37,664 nt of DNA, from assembly GCA_009929415.1 (NCBI GenBank), contig SAAM01000003.1, forward strand, positions 1-37,664. Reading direction: 5' to 3'. This DNA comes from Clostridia bacterium (GTDB taxonomy: Bacteria; Bacillota; Clostridia; Peptostreptococcales; Filifactoraceae). The position numbers and the translations under genes were made by a program. The notes beneath the pieces are model-generated. The model had not been told where the DNA came from. It did no database searches and saw only the letters and a program-made list of their open reading frames with translations. The stretch's first letter is position 1. The number at the start of each line of letters is the position of its first letter. Below, piece after piece: positions 35,326-37,664 of the stretch.

Positions 35326-35660
35326 TGAGTATACCTGTAAGCCGAGTTCTGTCTTGAATAGCCATCTATCTAGGCCTGCTGTCACCAGCAGGCTCAAGCG
35401 ACCTACCTACGGATAGGGACGGGCAGCCCCCTTTCTTGATCCTACTTGGTCTTGCTCCGGATGGGGTTTACATAGCCAATTGATCACCCAATTGCTGGTA
35501 AGCTCTTACCTCACCTTTCCACCCTTACCTGAATTACAGGCGGTATATCTCTGTTGCACTTTCCTTAGAGTCGCCTCCACTAGGTGTTACCTAGCACCCT
35601 CGCCCTACGGAGCTCGGACTTTCCTCATGGTTTTATCCATGCGACTATTCGGTATACTCA
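35326..35660 (-). ncRNA. rnpB: RNase P RNA
   Basis: Catalytic RNA of RNase P, which trims tRNA 5' ends. On the minus strand the conserved GAGGAAAGTCCGAGCTCC lies near the 5' end and ACAGAGATATACCGCC in the middle. The 5' TGAGTATACC pairs perfectly with the 3' GGTATACTCA (35326-35335 and 35651-35660), closing helix P1. About 335 nt is the normal size. The ends are set by the P1 helix and could be off by several bases. Confidence 0.95.
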
Positions 35661-35667
35661 CTGAAAT

Positions 35668-35696
35668 ATAATACCACAATTTCATATTAATTTCAA
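35668..35696 (-). promoter_or_regulatory. rnpB promoter
   Basis: -35 TTGAAA at 35691-35696, a 17-bp spacer, and -10 TATTAT at 35668-35673. The predicted start near 35,662 agrees with the P1-based RNA end. Confidence 0.85.
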
Positions 35697-35757
35697 CTTT
35701 TCATGTAAATTTGTTTTGAGTGTGTCAATTTTCTTGCTCAAATATTTAAAATATTTC

Positions 35758-35786
35758 TTGTAATAGATTTTCTATTGTAGTAAAAT
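35758..35786 (+). promoter_or_regulatory. promoter of the phospholipase C-like gene
   Basis: -35 TTGTAA at 35758-35763, a 17-bp spacer, and -10 TAAAAT at 35781-35786. The predicted leader is about 26 nt. Confidence 0.6.
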
Positions 35787-35818
35787 TAATATTGTTAAAC
35801 GTACAAGGAGGACGATAG

Positions 35819-36406
35819 ATGCTAATTCCAACCCATATGAGAATGTCAGAAATTATATATTCAAACATAGAAAAGAATACTGATTTTTTATTGAACCGAC
35901 TCACCTTCAAGACTGGCAACATGAGTCCTGATATCCCTCTTTACCACAAACACCTCAAGCATTACAAGCATCAGAACTTTGATTATATACTTCAGATGAT
36001 AAGCGAGCTTTCATCTGTTGACCCAACTGTAAGCATGGCTGAAATGAATATGTATTCCTACAGGCTTGGAGTCATAGCACACTACGTATGTGACTACTTC
36101 TGTCTCCCTCATCACGACAGAGACACTTATCAGGATAACCTCAAGAAGCACCTTGTTTACGAAAAAGATCTGCATAAGGCAGTAAAGCAATATTCTCACA
36201 CAGACGCAGTAGAATTTAACAGCGGTCTCTCATTGAAAAGCCATGAACTGGTTCATTTTTTTGATGAACTGCTCCAGAAGTACCTGAACGAAGAAGTTTC
36301 ATTCGAGAACGATCTTCAGTTTGCCATATCAGCGGCTTCGATGGTATGCTCAGCAATAGTGATGAGTTCACTCAGCATAAATACTGCGGAGCTTGCTTAC
36401 GCATAA
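35819..36406 (+). CDS. zinc-dependent phospholipase C-like protein
   Basis: 195 residues. The pattern fits the zinc-dependent phospholipase C fold: an N-terminal THMRMSE histidine, a GNMSPDIP aspartate, a paired YKHQNF, and the central HYVCDYFCLPHHD segment that would supply metal-binding His and Asp. No signal peptide is evident, so unlike the secreted toxins it is probably cytoplasmic or uses another route. AAGGAGG precedes the ATG by seven bases. It is monocistronic and ends at a strong terminator. The substrate is unknown; the fold also occurs in housekeeping proteins of Clostridia. Confidence 0.8.
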   Translation: MLIPTHMRMSEIIYSNIEKNTDFLLNRLTFKTGNMSPDIPLYHKHLKHYKHQNFDYILQMISELSSVDPTVSMAEMNMYSYRLGVIAHYVCDYFCLPHHDRDTYQDNLKKHLVYEKDLHKAVKQYSHTDAVEFNSGLSLKSHELVHFFDELLQKYLNEEVSFENDLQFAISAASMVCSAIVMSSLSINTAELAYA

Positions 36407-36424
36407 TATATTTAATATAATCTC

Positions 36425-36470
36425 AAAAGGGACACCATCCTGACGCAAGTCAGAAGGCATCCCTTTTTTT
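36425..36470. terminator. bidirectional terminator between convergent genes
   Basis: AAAAGGGA pairs with TCCCTTTT around an inner CTGAC-GCAA-GTCAG hairpin; T and A runs on the two sides serve both strands. Confidence 0.85.
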
Positions 36471-36490
36471 ATTCTTTATAATTCGGTTTT

Positions 36491-37543
36491 CTATTTAAAA
36501 TACAGTATATTGCTGAGATTTCTGCCCGGAGAGGAAATAAACCTTCCATTGGCATACAGCCCACTGGAAGCTCCTCCGTCAAGATTCATGGCATCAGTGC
36601 ATCCCAGGCTGAGCATGATTCCTGCGAGCTCGCTCACCTTCGCAGTAGTAGTGGCTATGATTATATTGCCATTTGGCTTTATGCCTATCGCAGACCTTGC
36701 GCCTGCATTCGAAAGTATCTTTGCCTCCGTAAAGCCTTCATCCTTATAGCTCTGCATATCCGTTATCTTCTGTGAGTTTTTTAAAACCATCGGTCCTGCG
36801 CCCACTGCAAGCATGAGGTCATTATTATCAAGTCCGGAAACCTCGTATTTCCAGCTCACTGTACTTCCCTCGCTGCATGCTGATGCAAACCTTGAAAGGG
36901 CACTGCTTGAACCGCTTACGTTAAGCACAAATCCCCCCTGCGGAATCTCAGCATCTTCTCCGGAAACCTTCTTTATTACTTTGCCATCCCTGTCCACCAT
37001 TATATTTATCCCTGATTTTATTCCCAGGTTCTTTCCCCATCTGTCTGTATAAAGATATATTCCCTGAGCTCCTACTTTCCTGTTTATTCCATATACGCCC
37101 ACCGTGTGCTGTGTATCATGCGCCGTAGCTGAAATGCTCGTCTTTATCCTTCCTATTTGTGCCGATCCGTCTTTCGTTATAGTAAAGCTCGTTCCGTTGT
37201 CATACTTGTGTATGAGCTCACCTTTGTTTATCAGGTTCCCATTCGGAAGAAACGGACCCTGTTTTTCATACGCATTGAAAAATGTGCCGTTTACAGCTAC
37301 TTTTGCAGAAAACGCCTTTGCCATGGCTGACATGGGCTGCACCCCACCTACTTTGTTCTGGCCAATTGCTATGTATCCACTCATGCTTCCTTTTGGTATT
37401 TCTGCTACATTTACAGCTTTTCCTGCCACAGTCTTTGAATATGTCTTATATGCCGGCTGCTCCGAGTGAACGCTAAGTCCTGATGCCGACATAACAAGCA
37501 CGGTAAGAGCACACAAGGCTGATTTCAATCTGATTTTTTTCAT
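36491..37543 (-). CDS. secreted phosphodiester glycosidase (NAGPA-like) family protein
   Basis: 350 residues. An N-terminal signal peptide (basic KKIRLK, then a hydrophobic stretch, about 1-27) implies export. The remainder has the NAGPA-domain signature: VNGTFFN (about 87-93), ARSAIGIKPNGNIIIATT, and the C-terminal NLDGGASSGLYANGRF with the conserved LDGG. In mammals the family removes GlcNAc from a phosphodiester. In bacteria such proteins are secreted and may act on teichoic acid or exopolysaccharide phosphodiesters; the substrate here is unknown. GGGGG precedes the ATG. A palindrome lies 28 nt upstream. Confidence 0.83.
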   Translation of the reverse strand: MKKIRLKSALCALTVLVMSASGLSVHSEQPAYKTYSKTVAGKAVNVAEIPKGSMSGYIAIGQNKVGGVQPMSAMAKAFSAKVAVNGTFFNAYEKQGPFLPNGNLINKGELIHKYDNGTSFTITKDGSAQIGRIKTSISATAHDTQHTVGVYGINRKVGAQGIYLYTDRWGKNLGIKSGINIMVDRDGKVIKKVSGEDAEIPQGGFVLNVSGSSSALSRFASACSEGSTVSWKYEVSGLDNNDLMLAVGAGPMVLKNSQKITDMQSYKDEGFTEAKILSNAGARSAIGIKPNGNIIIATTTAKVSELAGIMLSLGCTDAMNLDGGASSGLYANGRFISSPGRNLSNILYFK

Positions 37544-37570
37544 TCTTTACCCCCGTAAAATATATTGGTA

Positions 37571-37586
37571 GTGTAAAGTTTTACAC
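37571..37586. promoter_or_regulatory. palindrome upstream of the NAGPA-like gene
   Basis: GTGTAAA-GT-TTTACAC has seven-base perfect arms and a two-base spacer, 28 bp before the start codon. It looks like an operator; the binding protein is unknown. Confidence 0.45.
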
Positions 37587-37664
37587 CCCTGTTTTGTTTA
37601 ATATTGCTATATATTCAAAGGTTTTCAATGTTTTTTTAAATAAAAAAACAATGACCCCCCATTT
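37587..37664. other. A/T-rich window end without recognised gene
   Basis: The last 78 bases hold no gene I can support. TGTTTTTTT at about 37629 and AAAAAAACA at about 37643 form an A/T-only inverted repeat that might end an upstream minus-strand gene beyond the window. Confidence 0.4.

Noticed and set aside
35269-35397. Upstream extension of the rnmV frame
   Set aside because: It has no ribosome site, adds residues before the TOPRIM motif that the family lacks, and overlaps the RNase P RNA and its terminator.
35725-35730. Perfect TTGACA (minus strand) upstream of rnpB as its -35
   Set aside because: No -10 lies 16-18 bp downstream. TTGAAA/TATTAT at 35,668-35,696 has exact 17-bp spacing and fits the RNA 5' end.

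Overview
The window looks like core chromosome of a low-GC, anaerobic, amino-acid-using member of the Clostridia. The signs are A+T-rich intergenic DNA, Firmicutes-style T-box and CggR regulation, an oxygen-independent ribonucleotide reductase, sigma-54 with a RocR-type activator driving arginase, and several TTG/GTG starts behind AGAGGTG-type ribosome sites. A Peptostreptococcaceae-like or neighbouring family is my best guess, from gene content only. I see no prophage, insertion sequence, CRISPR array or tRNA gene. Every large gene is intact except tpiA, which the window edge cuts.

Layout. Positions 1-4,114 (minus) hold the central glycolytic operon cggR-gap-pgk-tpiA, with its promoter and a CggR-type operator. 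Behind it lies a second, differently specialised gap gene with its own promoter (4,238-5,342). rpoN (sigma-54) follows on the minus strand. Then comes a divergent plus-strand trio: an acyltransferase-like protein, a zinc-ribbon membrane protein and an AlaX-type editing protein. At 10.3-12.9 kb a RocR-like sigma-54 activator stands head to head with arginase, and between them is a near-consensus -24/-12 promoter. The anaerobic ribonucleotide reductase nrdDG follows, with NrdR-box-like elements over its promoter.

From 15.9 kb to 35.7 kb everything is on the minus strand: a zinc-ribbon protein; a tautomerase-pheS-pheT operon; valS behind a T-box; a ProX/YbaK editing protein; a phosphate block (pstS-pstC-pstA-pstB-phoU plus a chemotaxis receptor) under a four-repeat Pho box; asnS; and a cell-division/RNA-processing run made of rnpB, rnmV, rsmA, ftsE, ftsX and a PcsB/CwlO-like coiled-coil peptidase. 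The window ends with a plus-strand zinc-dependent phospholipase C-like protein and a convergent secreted phosphodiester-glycosidase-like protein.

Most of this is well-known housekeeping DNA. The most unusual signal is around cggR. The 3' untranslated region of the second gap gene carries a 17-nt perfect complement of the leader just upstream of the first gap gene's ribosome site, and that leader also carries a 12-bp tandem repeat of the same core. This could be RNA-RNA crosstalk between two GAPDH genes of opposite metabolic direction, or the trace of a rearrangement. Other points worth checking are a CggR-like half-site at the second gap promoter, rnmV lying directly downstream of the rnpB terminator, a tautomerase leading the pheST operon behind a strong inverted repeat, and a chemoreceptor at the end of the pst-phoU operon.
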